A stretch of 64,000 nucleotides of DNA. Source: Pseudomonadota bacterium. Its GTDB lineage: Bacteria; Pseudomonadota; Alphaproteobacteria; Caulobacterales; Caulobacteraceae. Position numbers and translations under genes: made by a program. The notes beneath the pieces were generated by a model. It made no database searches and was not told where the DNA came from. It worked only from the letters and a program-made list of their open reading frames with translations. Location of the stretch: positions 248,001 through 312,000 of the forward strand of contig JAIUNU010000003.1 of assembly GCA_020161365.1 (NCBI GenBank), given 5' to 3'. Below, one piece after another: positions 1 through 8,461 of this stretch; position 1 is the stretch's first letter, and each line of letters starts with the position of its first letter.

Positions 1-1955
1 GCGCGCTGACCTCGTTCACGATCGGTCTCGACAACGCCTACATGCCGACCGAGGTGCGCAACGCGATCCTCAACAACCAGCGCACCATCTACGGCGCCCC
101 GACGGCGACTGGCGACAGCGCCGTGACCGGCACGGTCAATGACCGTCGCGCCCTGCTGCGGGTTTTCAGCTACGACCTTGGCTATCGTCCGGCGATCGCC
201 GATCGTAACACCACCCGCTTCGTGGGCGGCTTCAAGGGTGACTTCGACTCCCTGGCCTTCGTGAAGGATGTGTCGTGGGAGCTGGGCTACACCTACGGCA
301 AGATGAAGGCCGTCAACACCGAGCCGGAAACGATCGACGTCGAGCGTTACGCCTACTCGATCGACGCCGTGGTCGACACGGCTGGCGAGCTCGGCAAGGC
401 CGGCGCGGTCGTCTGCCGCGTGCAACTGCTGGCCAAGCGCGGCGTGCAGATCAAGAATCTGAATGGCGTGGCCTATGCCGCTAACGATCCGACCATCGCC
501 AACTGTAAGCCCTCGCGCGTCTTCGGCAGCGGCGGCTTCGCCGATTCCAAGGACTACATCCTCACCAAGCTCGTCACCAAGGAAATGAACGAGCAGCAGG
601 ACGTCCGCGGCTTCGCCTCGGGCAACCTGTGGGACTTCTGGGGCGCCGGTCCGATCGGCATCGCCGTCGGCGGTGAATACCGGAAGGAAGAAACCAGCGC
701 CGATCTGACCGACTTTGGCGATCGCGTGCTGTTCGGCAACTCGGGCGGCGACTTGGCCAAGATCGGCTTCAACGTCAAGGAAGCCTTCGGTGAACTGCGC
801 TTGCCGCTGCTGAAGGACAAGTTCCTGGCCGAAAGCCTGGAAATCGGCGGCACCTATCGCTACTCGGACTACTCGACGATCGGGACCACCAAGACCTGGG
901 GCGTGAACGGTTCGTGGCGTCCGGTTCGCGACATCGCCTTCCGCTTCACCTACGGCAAGGCCGTGCGCGCGCCGACGCTGAGCGAACTTTACTCGCCGCC
1001 GTTCGACACCTTCCCGAGCTTGACCGACCCTTGCTCGTCGCCGGTCATCGCGGGCACGACCGATCAGCGTATCCGTAACAACCGGATCAAGAACTGCGCG
1101 GCGCTCGGCATTCCGAGCACCTATGTCGACCCGAACCCGACGTTCTCAAACAACGGCAAGAGCGGCAGCAACCCGAACCTGCTGCCGGAAGAATCGAAGA
1201 GCCACACCATCTCGGCGATCATCACGCCGCGTTGGGTGCCGCGTCTGTCGATGATCTTCGACTACTATGACATCAAGATCACCAACGCGATCTCGACCCT
1301 GTCGGCTCAGACCCTCGCCAACCTCTGCGTTGACGAAGACGCCCTGAACCCGACCGCTTGCGCCGCCGTTCCGCGTCGTCCGGCCTCGGCTGGCCCGAAC
1401 GCGTACGAGATCGACAACTTCATCGAAGGTCCGTTCAACTTCGCGGCCCTGCTGTCGCGCGGCATGGACTTCACGATGCGCTACAACTTCGAGCCGGGCG
1501 ACCTGTTCGGGGGCAAGGATTGGGGTCGTCTGGACCTGGGCGTGACGGGTAACTACCTGATCCGCCGCCAGAACTTCACCAACCCGACGCTGCCGGGCCT
1601 GGCTACGGACATCGACTCCACGGTCAACAACCCGCGCGTGCGCTTCCGCACGACGGCGACCTGGACCAAGGGTCCGCTGGCTCTGACGTGGCGCGCGGAC
1701 TACCAGACCGCCCAGGAACTGTTCAACTACCGCCTTGTCGGCGCCAACGGCGACTCGCGTCCGAAGGAATACTTCAGCACGGGCGGTTTCCTGCAGCAGG
1801 ACATCTCGTTCCGCTACGACGTGACCGAGAAGGCCTACATCCGTGGCGGTGTGAACAACATCTTCGGCGTCGAGCCGAACATTCAGACCGGCCTCACGGA
1901 CAACTTCGACCTCTTCGGTCGTCGTTTCAACCTGGGCATGAACATCCGCTTCTAA
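1..1955 (+). CDS. TonB-dependent outer-membrane receptor, C-terminal part (5' end outside window)
   Basis: The frame is open from the first bases of the window, so the gene begins upstream and the N-terminal plug is missing. About 650 residues are visible. They have the alternating polar and aromatic pattern of an outer-membrane beta-barrel, a receptor-like stretch (GKAVRAPTLSELYSPPF near residue 320) and a C-terminal strand ending NLGMNIRF, whose final Phe is the BAM recognition residue. These receptors import large substrates such as siderophores, B12 or glycans using TonB energy. Two inverted repeats follow the stop. The ligand cannot be told from this part, and no partner gene is adjacent on the right. 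Confidence 0.9.
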   Translation, partial: ALTSFTIGLDNAYMPTEVRNAILNNQRTIYGAPTATGDSAVTGTVNDRRALLRVFSYDLGYRPAIADRNTTRFVGGFKGDFDSLAFVKDVSWELGYTYGKMKAVNTEPETIDVERYAYSIDAVVDTAGELGKAGAVVCRVQLLAKRGVQIKNLNGVAYAANDPTIANCKPSRVFGSGGFADSKDYILTKLVTKEMNEQQDVRGFASGNLWDFWGAGPIGIAVGGEYRKEETSADLTDFGDRVLFGNSGGDLAKIGFNVKEAFGELRLPLLKDKFLAESLEIGGTYRYSDYSTIGTTKTWGVNGSWRPVRDIAFRFTYGKAVRAPTLSELYSPPFDTFPSLTDPCSSPVIAGTTDQRIRNNRIKNCAALGIPSTYVDPNPTFSNNGKSGSNPNLLPEESKSHTISAIITPRWVPRLSMIFDYYDIKITNAISTLSAQTLANLCVDEDALNPTACAAVPRRPASAGPNAYEIDNFIEGPFNFAALLSRGMDFTMRYNFEPGDLFGGKDWGRLDLGVTGNYLIRRQNFTNPTLPGLATDIDSTVNNPRVRFRTTATWTKGPLALTWRADYQTAQELFNYRLVGANGDSRPKEYFSTGGFLQQDISFRYDVTEKAYIRGGVNNIFGVEPNIQTGLTDNFDLFGRRFNLGMNIRF

Positions 1956-1963
1956 TCGTCAGC

Positions 1964-1990
1964 GCGCCGGGGGCTCATCGCTCCCGGCGC
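1964..1990 (+). terminator. Stem-loop behind the receptor gene
   Basis: An 11-bp stem with one G-T wobble, GCGCCGGGGGC (1964-1974) and GCTCCCGGCGC (1980-1990), starts nine bases after the receptor stop. No strong T-run follows, so it probably acts together with the next hairpin. Confidence 0.45.
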
Positions 1991-2019
1991 GTCTCGATCA
2001 GAAGAACCTGAAAATGAAA

Positions 2020-2047
2020 ACGCCGCCGTGGGACCCCACGGCGGCGT
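2020..2047. terminator. Bidirectional terminator between receptor and cdd
   Basis: A perfect 12-bp GC-rich stem, CGCCGCCGTGGG (2021-2032) and CCCACGGCGGCG (2035-2046), is flanked by an A-run on the left and TCTTTC on the right. It therefore works in either direction between two convergent genes. Confidence 0.8.
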
Positions 2048-2069
2048 CTTTCGTGTTGGGCGTGGACCT

Positions 2070-2498
2070 CTAGTCGAGGTCGCGGGGCCCGAACGAACGC
2101 GGCAACAACTCCCAGAAGGCCACACGCTCGGTGGGCTTGCCGCCCTGGACCGAGACGATCTCGCAAGCCTCCCCCGCGAACTCGGCGATGCGCTGGCGGC
2201 AGCCGCCGCACGGCTGAACCACGGCGTCGGATCCGGCTGCGATCAGCACCTTGTCGATGCGCCGCGCGCCGGCGGCGGTGATCATCGCCCCGATCGCGGT
2301 CTGCTCGGCGCAGGTGCCCTGCGGATAGGCGGCGTTCTCGACATTGACGCCGTAGTGGACCGCGCCGGTTTCATCGATCACCGCTGCGGCCACCGTGAAC
2401 TTTGAATAGCGGGCATAGGACCTTGCCAGCAGCGCCGGCAAGGCGGCGGCGATCGCGTCTTCAGAGATTTCGGCGGGCGGAGGAACGTCAGCGCTCAT
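2070..2498 (-). CDS. cdd: Cytidine deaminase
   Basis: A 142-residue protein of the usual length for the small, tetrameric cytidine deaminases, which convert cytidine or deoxycytidine to uridine in pyrimidine salvage. The substrate motif N-V-E-N (52-55), the zinc/catalytic motif C63-A-E65 and the second zinc motif P-C97-G-G-C100 are all present, so it should be active with three Cys ligands. I chose the ATG at 2498; the frame continues upstream without conserved sequence. A palindrome, GTAAGT-N4-ACTTAC, lies 76-91 bp upstream and may be its operator. Confidence 0.93.
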   Translation of the reverse strand: MSADVPPPAEISEDAIAAALPALLARSYARYSKFTVAAAVIDETGAVHYGVNVENAAYPQGTCAEQTAIGAMITAAGARRIDKVLIAAGSDAVVQPCGGCRQRIAEFAGEACEIVSVQGGKPTERVAFWELLPRSFGPRDLD

Positions 2499-2573
2499 GG
2501 GGACTCTTGCCTTCCGGCAGGATCGCGCCGGGGACCAAGGCAATCAGCGTCGTGGGGGCGGCGCAAGCAAAAA

Positions 2574-2589
2574 GTAAGTTTGAACTTAC
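2574..2589. promoter_or_regulatory. GTAAGT-N4-ACTTAC palindrome upstream of cdd
   Basis: A perfect 6-bp dyad with a TTGA spacer lies 76 bp upstream of cdd and 14 bp past the stop of the bolA-like gene. The same dyad with the same spacing recurs at 29964-29979. Dimeric winged-helix regulators use operators of this kind; which regulator is unknown. Confidence 0.5.
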
Positions 2590-2602
2590 CATTCGCTCGG
2601 AC

Positions 2603-2875
2603 TTATGCGTCTCCAGGCGCCGACGCTGTGATCGAGAGCGCGTGAACAGGACCCGCCAGCTCCTCGGCGAGGGCATGCATCACCAGCCGCTGGCGCATGA
2701 CCCGCGACTTGCCCGCGAAAGCCTGCGACTCAATCCGCAGGTTGAAGTGGCTTTCACCGGCCCCGGTGTGGCCGGAATGGCCATGATGCCGGTCGCTGTC
2801 ATCGACCAGGTCGAGGACAGACGGGGCAAAAGCCGCTTCAAGCTTGCGGCGGATGGTCTCGGCGACAGCGCCCAT
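2603..2875 (-). CDS. bolA: BolA family protein
   Basis: A 90-residue BolA-like protein. The family works with monothiol glutaredoxins in iron-sulfur cluster and iron handling and was first described as a morphogene. It shows the family signature: a D-D-S-x-x-H-x-G-H segment, S-H-F-N-L, and F-A-G-K-S-R-V-M-R-Q-R-L-V leading to the conserved end (AEELAGPVHALSI). I chose the ATG at 2875 because it matches family N-termini; a TTG at 2896 would add seven unconserved residues. It is divergent from the J-domain gene. I recall bolA, a J-domain gene and cobS lying close together in other alphaproteobacteria. Confidence 0.88.
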   Translation of the reverse strand: MGAVAETIRRKLEAAFAPSVLDLVDDSDRHHGHSGHTGAGESHFNLRIESQAFAGKSRVMRQRLVMHALAEELAGPVHALSITASAPGDA

Positions 2876-2934
2876 GACACGTCTCGTGCTTGTCAATCCT
2901 TGAACGCAAATAGCGCGGGCTTACTCTAGACGCC

Positions 2935-3585
2935 ATGAACCGGCCGTTCGAGTACCGTCCCAAATTTTACGACATCCGGGTTCGGCCGCCCAAAGAGGGC
3001 GAAGACGATCCCGCGCACGACGTCCTGGGCCTCAAGCCCGGGGAGAAGCGCTGCGACCATCCTGACTGCCGCCTGGCCGGATCGGCCAAGGCGCCGAAGT
3101 CGCGCGACATGCCCAATGACCACTACTGGTTCTGTCAGCGGCACGCCGCCGAGTACAACAAGAACTGGAACTTCTACGCCGGCATGAGCGAGGCCCAGAT
3201 TCGGGCCGAGCAGGAGACCGAGCGGATGACCGGCGGTCGCCCGACCTGGAGCTTCAAGGCCGACGCCAACTCTCGCGAGGCCGCCGCCATGGCCGCCCGC
3301 GACGCGCGACACTTCGCCGACCCCTTCGGCATCTTCCGCGCCCAGCAGCGGAGGGCCGAAGCCGAGCGGTCGGCGGCCGAGCGCCGCCTGGGCAAGCTGG
3401 AACGCCAGGCCCTGGCCGATCTGGACCTGGAGGCGACGGCCGACGGGGCGGCGATCAAGACCCGCTACAAGGAACTGCTCAAACGCTGCCACCCCGACGC
3501 CAACGGCGGCGACCGCAGCGCTGAGCACAAGTTGCAGCGCGTCATCAAGGCCTACAAACAGTTGCAGAAATCGGGAATGGTGTAG
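2935..3585 (+). CDS. J-domain (DnaJ-like) protein with Cys/His motif
   Basis: A 216-residue protein with an incomplete J domain at its C-terminus. The tripartite motif H186-P-D188 sits between a basic helix (IKTRYKELLKRC) and a third helix (LQRVIKAYKQL), so it should stimulate an Hsp70 ATPase. The N-terminal half has C40-x4-C45 and C67-x2-H70, which looks like a zinc site, and the middle is charged and helical. There is no G/F region or DnaJ zinc domain, so this is not canonical DnaJ. It starts 59 bp from the divergent bolA-like gene. Client and function are unknown. Confidence 0.8.
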   Translation: MNRPFEYRPKFYDIRVRPPKEGEDDPAHDVLGLKPGEKRCDHPDCRLAGSAKAPKSRDMPNDHYWFCQRHAAEYNKNWNFYAGMSEAQIRAEQETERMTGGRPTWSFKADANSREAAAMAARDARHFADPFGIFRAQQRRAEAERSAAERRLGKLERQALADLDLEATADGAAIKTRYKELLKRCHPDANGGDRSAEHKLQRVIKAYKQLQKSGMV

Positions 3586-3709
3586 CCAGCGCGCGTCGCG
3601 CGGACGCATCGGCCAAGCCCTGCATCCGGGAACGAGGCCCGCTTCACGCCTTGCGGCGCGCGGGGCGAATGCGCCATTGTCGCCGCCGAAGCAGGGGGCG
3701 AACCATATC

Positions 3710-4150
3710 ATGACAGTCAACGACCCCCAGTGGCGGGCGCCAGCCGAGCCGCCGACGCCGGTCACGCCGGTGCCGTTCGGCAAGCCTTGGAGCATCTGGT
3801 TCTGGGGCGGTCTGCTGTCGACGGCCGGACTGGCCCTGGCCGTTCAACCCATGACGGTGCTGCGCCTGCTCGACTCGCCGGTCGACGCCTCGGCGTTGCC
3901 CTGGGTGCGGTTCTGCGGGCTTCTGCTCCTGGCCTACGCCATGGGTTATCACGTCGCCGGCTGGACCGGACAGCGCACCTTCATGCGAGCGTCTGTCGTC
4001 CTGCGCGTAATGTCGCTCGTGATCATCGGCGGCTTTGTCCTGTTGAACTGGCTGCCGAAGGCCTGGCTGGCGGTTGGCTTGGGCGATGTCGTCGGCGCGA
4101 TCTGGACGACGCTGGAGCTCAGGTGGCGTCCGAAGCCGAAGACGGCTTGA
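3710..4150 (+). CDS. Hypothetical inner-membrane protein
   Basis: A 146-residue protein I do not recognise. A short proline-rich cytoplasmic-looking start is followed by about four hydrophobic helices (near residues 26-46, 62-82, 92-110 and 116-132) and a basic tail. The ATG at 3710 has AGGGGGCG about ten bases upstream; an in-frame codon at 3677 adds eleven weak residues. Its last 32 bases overlap the end of the convergent PAP2 gene, so the two 3' ends share sequence. No catalytic motif is visible. Confidence 0.75.
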   Translation: MTVNDPQWRAPAEPPTPVTPVPFGKPWSIWFWGGLLSTAGLALAVQPMTVLRLLDSPVDASALPWVRFCGLLLLAYAMGYHVAGWTGQRTFMRASVVLRVMSLVIIGGFVLLNWLPKAWLAVGLGDVVGAIWTTLELRWRPKPKTA

Positions 4151-4895
4151 AGCGGCGCTCGACCAGATAGGCGACCAGCCAGCAGATCATCGCCCAGGCC
4201 GCGCCCACGCTCCAACCGGCCAGCACGTCGCTCGTCCAGTGGACGCCCAGATAGACCCGGCTGGCGCCGACCAGCAGGCTGACCAGCACCGCAGCGCTGA
4301 TCGCCAGGATCTTGACCCGTCGCCTTTCGGCGAAGCGGGACGCCAGGACGCCCAGGGTCAGGAACACCACCGCCGACAGCATGGCGTGGCCGGACGGGAA
4401 ACTGGCGTTGACCGCCTCGACCACGCGATAAGCTTCATCCGGACGCTCGCGAGCGAAGAGCGCCTTCAGGCCCTGGCTAACCGCAACACCGCTCAGCGCG
4501 CCCAGCGCCAGCAGCCAGGCCTCGGTCCAGCGCCTGAGCGACCCCAGCAGCGCGAAGCCCGCCAGGATCAGCAGGGTCAGTACGGCCACCGAGCCGAGGG
4601 CGGTGATGTCGACCGCCGCCACGTGCAGCCATTGCGGCCCGACCAGAGCGTCCGGCCGGCCATCGACGCGCAGCGCCTGCAACACCTTCAGATCCAGCGC
4701 ATGGGCTTCGCCCTCGACCACCTCGTCGGCGATCCCCACGAAACCCAAGGCGCCCAGCGCCACGATCAGCAGGGCGGACGCCACGCCGATCTCGCGGCCG
4801 GCGGCGGCGAACAGTCTCCGAACGTCGAGGTGATACAAGCGGCGCGCTCCTTCCCAAAGCCAAGGGGGCGAAACAACATTTCTCTTTTGAAACAT
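4119..4895 (-). CDS. PAP2 superfamily phosphatase, membrane protein
   Basis: A 258-residue integral membrane phosphatase. All three PAP2 signatures are present: K-A-L-F-A-R-E-R-P, P-S-G-H, and S-R-V-Y-L-G-V-H-W-T-S-D-V-L-A-G-W. The His residues of the last two form the phospho-enzyme and act as acid/base. Family members remove phosphate from lipid phosphates such as phosphatidic acid or undecaprenyl diphosphate; the substrate here is not evident. Six hydrophobic helices fit the family. I chose the ATG at 4895; a TTG at 4925 is an alternative start. The 3' end overlaps the convergent upstream gene by 32 bp. Confidence 0.85.
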   Translation of the reverse strand: MFQKRNVVSPPWLWEGARRLYHLDVRRLFAAAGREIGVASALLIVALGALGFVGIADEVVEGEAHALDLKVLQALRVDGRPDALVGPQWLHVAAVDITALGSVAVLTLLILAGFALLGSLRRWTEAWLLALGALSGVAVSQGLKALFARERPDEAYRVVEAVNASFPSGHAMLSAVVFLTLGVLASRFAERRRVKILAISAAVLVSLLVGASRVYLGVHWTSDVLAGWSVGAAWAMICWLVAYLVERRFKPSSASDAT

Positions 4896-4976
4896 GAACT
4901 TAAGAAGCACATAGCCGTTCAGCAAGGGACTAGGTCGACCATCTTACGTTGACATCCTCATCGAAGGAGACCCGAC

Positions 4977-5339
4977 ATGAAACGCATTCTGACCACCTCG
5001 CTCGCCGTCCTGATGCTGGCCGGCGGCGCCACCGCCGCCTCGGCCCAGGCCTACCGCCATGACGGCCGCTACGACGCCCGCGACCGGGCCTACGAACAGG
5101 GTCGCCGCGATCAGGCCCGCTACGAGAACCGTCAGGACCGCCGCGAGTACCGCCGCTGGGTTCGCGGCCAACGCTTGGACGCCCGCTATCGCGGCAACGG
5201 TTACTACGTCAGCGACTGGCGCCGTCACGGCCTCCGCGCCCCGCCGCGGGGCTACCGCTGGCAGAAGGTCGACAACCAGTACGTCCTGGCCGCCGTCGCC
5301 ACCGGCCTGATCGCTTCGGTCATCCTGGCCAATAACTAA
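4977..5339 (+). CDS. RcnB-like periplasmic protein
   Basis: A 120-residue exported protein. The signal peptide (MKRILTTSLAVLMLAGGATA, then ASAQA) is followed by an Arg/Tyr/Asp-rich linker and an RcnB-type module, W-V-R-G-Q-x-L ending in W-R-R-H-G-L-R-A-P-P-R-G-Y-R-W and a hydrophobic C-terminus. E. coli RcnB is a periplasmic protein tied to nickel/cobalt balance, but alphaproteobacteria carry many paralogues of unknown role, so the metal link is only suggestive. The start has a clear GAAGGAGA ribosome site, and a terminator follows at once, so it is monocistronic. Confidence 0.82.
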   Translation: MKRILTTSLAVLMLAGGATAASAQAYRHDGRYDARDRAYEQGRRDQARYENRQDRREYRRWVRGQRLDARYRGNGYYVSDWRRHGLRAPPRGYRWQKVDNQYVLAAVATGLIASVILANN

Positions 5340-5346
5340 GCTGGGC

Positions 5347-5376
5347 GGGGCGGCGTTCCCTCGCCGCCCCTTCCCT
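5347..5376 (+). terminator. Terminator after the RcnB-like gene
   Basis: A perfect 9-bp stem, GGGGCGGCG (5347-5355) and CGCCGCCCC (5362-5370), is followed by TTCCCTT, eight bases past the stop. Confidence 0.75.
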
Positions 5377-5474
5377 TACGGGAACAGCGTCCTCGCCAGG
5401 AAAGTGCACGCCAACCCCCGCTTTGAGCGGATTTCCATTTGAAACGGGCGGGTCCAAGGCGGTAAGCCGGAAGC

Positions 5475-6485
5475 ATGCCCGAGTTCGCCGAAACCAGCTC
5501 CGCCGCCGATCCGCTGATCACCCTGGTCCCCGACAAGTGGGTGACGCTTCGCGACGCGTTCGGCGTCGACAGCGACATGAAGGTCCCGGCCTTCAGCCAC
5601 CGCGACAGCCACGTGCCGGACATCGACCCGGCCTACAAGTTCGACCCGCAGACGACCAAGGCCATCTGCGCCGGCTTCGCTTATGACCGTCGCGTGATGG
5701 TCCAGGGCTATCACGGCACGGGCAAGTCGACGCACATCGAGCAGATCGCCGCCCGGCTGAACTGGCCGCTGGTTCGTGTGAACCTCGACAGCCACGTCAG
5801 CCGGATCGACCTTGTCGGCAAGGACGCCATCGTCCTGAAGGACGGCAAGCAGATCACCGAGTTCCGCGAAGGCATCCTGCCCTGGACGCTTCAGCGCCCC
5901 GTCGCCCTGGTGTTCGACGAGTATGACGCCGGGCGCCCCGACGTGATGTTCGTGATCCAGCGCGTCCTGGAAGCCGGCGGCAAGCTGACCCTGCTGGATC
6001 AGAACCGCGTCATCCGCGCCAATCCGTACTTCCGCCTGTTCGCCACGACCAACACCATCGGTCTGGGCGACACCACGGGCCTCTATCACGGCACCCAGCA
6101 GATCAACCAAGGCCAGATGGACCGCTGGTCGATCGTCACGACGCTGAACTACCTCGAGCACGACGTCGAGGCCGCCATCGTTCTGGCCAAGAACCCCGGC
6201 TACGACACGGCCGAAGGGAAGCGCACCCTGGCGGCGATGGTCCGCGTCGCCGACATGACCCGCAACGCCTTCATGAACGGTGACATCTCGACGGTCATGA
6301 GCCCGCGCACGGTCATTACCTGGGCCCAGAACGCCGAGATCTTCGATCACGACGTGGCGCTGGCCTTCCGTCTGACCTTCCTGAACAAGTGCGACGAACT
6401 GGAACGCCCCACCGTCGCCGAGTTCTTCCAGCGCGCGTTCGGCACGGACCTGCCGGAAAGCGCGGCGCGGGTGAAGGTGGCTTAA
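5475..6485 (+). CDS. cobS: CobS-type AAA+ ATPase (aerobic cobaltochelatase small subunit family)
   Basis: A 336-residue AAA+ protein matching CobS along its length. It has Walker [10 protein letters not shown] (78-86), Walker B with L-V-F-D-E-Y-D, the L-F-A-T-T-N sensor region, and the family N-terminus with F-x-x-D-x-D-M-K-V-P-A-F. With CobN and CobT, CobS hydrolyses ATP to insert cobalt into hydrogenobyrinate a,c-diamide. No cobT or cobN lies next to it; a hairpin terminator follows directly and the next gene is on the other strand. It may have another partner or a role outside B12. The assignment to the family is firm. Confidence 0.88.
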   Translation: MPEFAETSSAADPLITLVPDKWVTLRDAFGVDSDMKVPAFSHRDSHVPDIDPAYKFDPQTTKAICAGFAYDRRVMVQGYHGTGKSTHIEQIAARLNWPLVRVNLDSHVSRIDLVGKDAIVLKDGKQITEFREGILPWTLQRPVALVFDEYDAGRPDVMFVIQRVLEAGGKLTLLDQNRVIRANPYFRLFATTNTIGLGDTTGLYHGTQQINQGQMDRWSIVTTLNYLEHDVEAAIVLAKNPGYDTAEGKRTLAAMVRVADMTRNAFMNGDISTVMSPRTVITWAQNAEIFDHDVALAFRLTFLNKCDELERPTVAEFFQRAFGTDLPESAARVKVA

Positions 6486-6543
6486 GGGGACGCGGCGGCC
6501 AGCGCCGTCGCCGTCGTCGAGTCCTTTGCGCCGATGCTTTGAA

Positions 6544-6575
6544 ACGCCCGCCTCCCGGAGGCGGGCGTTTTGCTT
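6544..6575 (+). terminator. Terminator after cobS
   Basis: A strong 11-bp stem, ACGCCCGCCTC (6544-6554) and GAGGCGGGCGT (6558-6568) with a three-base loop, is followed by TTTGCTTT. It lies about 60 bp past the cobS stop. Confidence 0.85.
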
Positions 6576-6659
6576 TGGACGTGTTGATGGTGCGTAAAGC
6601 GTGGAGAGGCGGCGTTGGACCGGCTCGCGGCCTGCGGCGTGCGAACCCGCGTCGCACCG

Positions 6660-8111
6660 TTACCGCCGAATGTAGGTCTTGCCGTCGTAGACCAGCTTGC
6701 CGGGCGCCTCGAAGCGCACGATCTGGCCGGTGAGCGGGATCAGCTCGACCCGGACGCTTTCCGGATCAGCGGCCGCCTCGGCCGGCGAGGCCATCGCGCC
6801 AGCCTTCATGACCATGTGGCCGTCGCGCTCGACGACATCGATGCGTCCCATGGCCGGGTTCTCATAGGCGCCGATATAGGTCCGGGTCGGCGCGCGCAGC
6901 GACCACGGCCGCGCGGCGCGCTCGGCTCGGCTGACCGCCAGGCCCTTGAGCCGCTTGTCGCGGCGCGCGACAAGCGCCGCCAGTTCGGCGTCGTAGTGGG
7001 CTTCGACATCTGCGCGCCCCGCGAAGCGGTCGTAGACGTAGTCGGCCACAAGATCGACCAGCTCGCCCGCCACGGCGTCCTCATTGGCCATCACCGCCAC
7101 GCCCAGGCCGCGCTGCGGCATGAACGAGACGTGCGCCCGCGATCCGGCGAAGTTGCCGAAATGGTGGATCAGCACCTCATCGCCGTAGCGGCCGATCTGC
7201 CAGCCCAGGCCATAGCCGTCGCGGACATAGGGGCCGAACGTGGTCTGCTGGGCGACCAGCGACCGGTGAGTCGAGGCGACGAGGCCAGGCGGGAAAACGC
7301 GGTGGCCGTCAACGACGCCGTCATTCACCTGGATCTCCAGCCAGCGGGCCATGTCGCGAGCGGTCGAAACCAGGCCGCCGGCCGACTGCATGGTGGCGTC
7401 GGTCTTCTGCAACGGGCTTGGAACCATGCGCCCGTCCAGACCTGGCGTATGGCCCACCGCGACCTGCCTTGTGCGACGGACCCGGTCGATACGGGCCGTG
7501 GTATGGGTCATTCCGGCCGGGGTCAGGACCGCCTTGTCCACCATCGCGCGCCAACCCCGGCCGAAGCGGTCCTCGATCAGCGTGGAGGCCAGGTTGTAGC
7601 CGGTGTTGGTGTAGCGGAACGTTCCGGACGGCTGGCTTCGGCGCGTTTCCGCCAGCAGGGCGCTCATGAGCCTGGGCGTGTGCACGCCTGAATAGGCCGC
7701 CCGGAAGGCGATCGGCTCGTTCTCCAGACCCGAGCGATGACTTAGAAGATCGTTGAGGCTGGTCGAGGATGCGATGTCGGCCGGTAGAGGGCTCTTGCCG
7801 ACCCAGGTCTTGAGCGGCGCGTCGAGACCGAGCTCCCCACGATGGGCCATGGCGGCGATCGACAGCGCAGTGAAGGCCTTGGTCGCCGAGGCGATGTAGA
7901 AGCCCGTGTCGGCGTCGACGGCGTCGCCCTTGCTCAGGTCCGCCACGCCGTAGCCGGCCGTCATCACCACGTCGGGTCCTTTGACCACCGCTACGGAGAG
8001 GCCGGGCGTCACCTCCACCCGGTCCATCGCCTTGCGAATGAAGGCGTCGATGTCCTTGGCCTCCGGACTCGTGGCCAGCAGGGCGATGGTGAAGAACGCA
8101 GCGATGGCCAT
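6660..8111 (-). CDS. Exported serine hydrolase, beta-lactamase (class C / PBP-like) fold
   Basis: A 483-residue protein with a short signal peptide and the active-site motifs of the class C beta-lactamase/esterase superfamily: S-A-T-K (S-x-x-K nucleophile) followed by AFTALSIA, and Y-T-N as the Y-x-N motif, with an H-F-G segment in the place of K-T-G. The last ~110 residues form an extra domain common in esterase/peptidase members. Substrate could be an ester, D-amino peptide or lactam; the missing K-T-G makes a true resistance enzyme less likely. The ATG at 8111 has GGGAGG eight bases upstream; the frame extends further without homology. Confidence 0.85.
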   Translation of the reverse strand: MAIAAFFTIALLATSPEAKDIDAFIRKAMDRVEVTPGLSVAVVKGPDVVMTAGYGVADLSKGDAVDADTGFYIASATKAFTALSIAAMAHRGELGLDAPLKTWVGKSPLPADIASSTSLNDLLSHRSGLENEPIAFRAAYSGVHTPRLMSALLAETRRSQPSGTFRYTNTGYNLASTLIEDRFGRGWRAMVDKAVLTPAGMTHTTARIDRVRRTRQVAVGHTPGLDGRMVPSPLQKTDATMQSAGGLVSTARDMARWLEIQVNDGVVDGHRVFPPGLVASTHRSLVAQQTTFGPYVRDGYGLGWQIGRYGDEVLIHHFGNFAGSRAHVSFMPQRGLGVAVMANEDAVAGELVDLVADYVYDRFAGRADVEAHYDAELAALVARRDKRLKGLAVSRAERAARPWSLRAPTRTYIGAYENPAMGRIDVVERDGHMVMKAGAMASPAEAAADPESVRVELIPLTGQIVRFEAPGKLVYDGKTYIRR

Positions 8112-8461
8112 GATGGAAGCCTCCCGCTGGTTAGAGGCTTCAGCAGCGGTCTTTGGAGGCGCGCATACATGAAAATTTATGATGCGAGTTCCCAACCGAC
8201 CAGAGACGACCCGGGCGAAGCGTGTTGCGATGAAGACCGGCTCTAGACCGCACACAGCCTGATCTTCTTCAATTCGCCCGTCTTCGGGCGCTGCTTGTGG
8301 TCGATCTGCGGGCCGAGCGAGAAGCTCAGTGACATTCCCCGTAGCGCGCGAGGCGGAGACGGCGTCGGTGGTGACGGCGCGCTCGCCCAACACCACTTCA
8401 TTGGTCGGAACCTCGGCCCCTGCCCTTCGTTCGATCTCCGCATCCCAACGGAGACTCGCCG
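8112..8461. other. Intergenic region, no gene seen (350 bp)
   Basis: This lies between two divergent genes and must hold both promoters. A less GC-rich patch near 8165-8185 is a plausible promoter zone for the hydrolase. I see no convincing open frame, RNA or repeat. Confidence 0.5.

Noticed and set aside
6660..8111. The serine hydrolase as the beta-lactamase partner of the BlaI/BlaR1-like pair
   Set aside because: It lies 26 kb away, lacks K-T-G, and no TACA-N2-TGTA dyad was seen in front of it.
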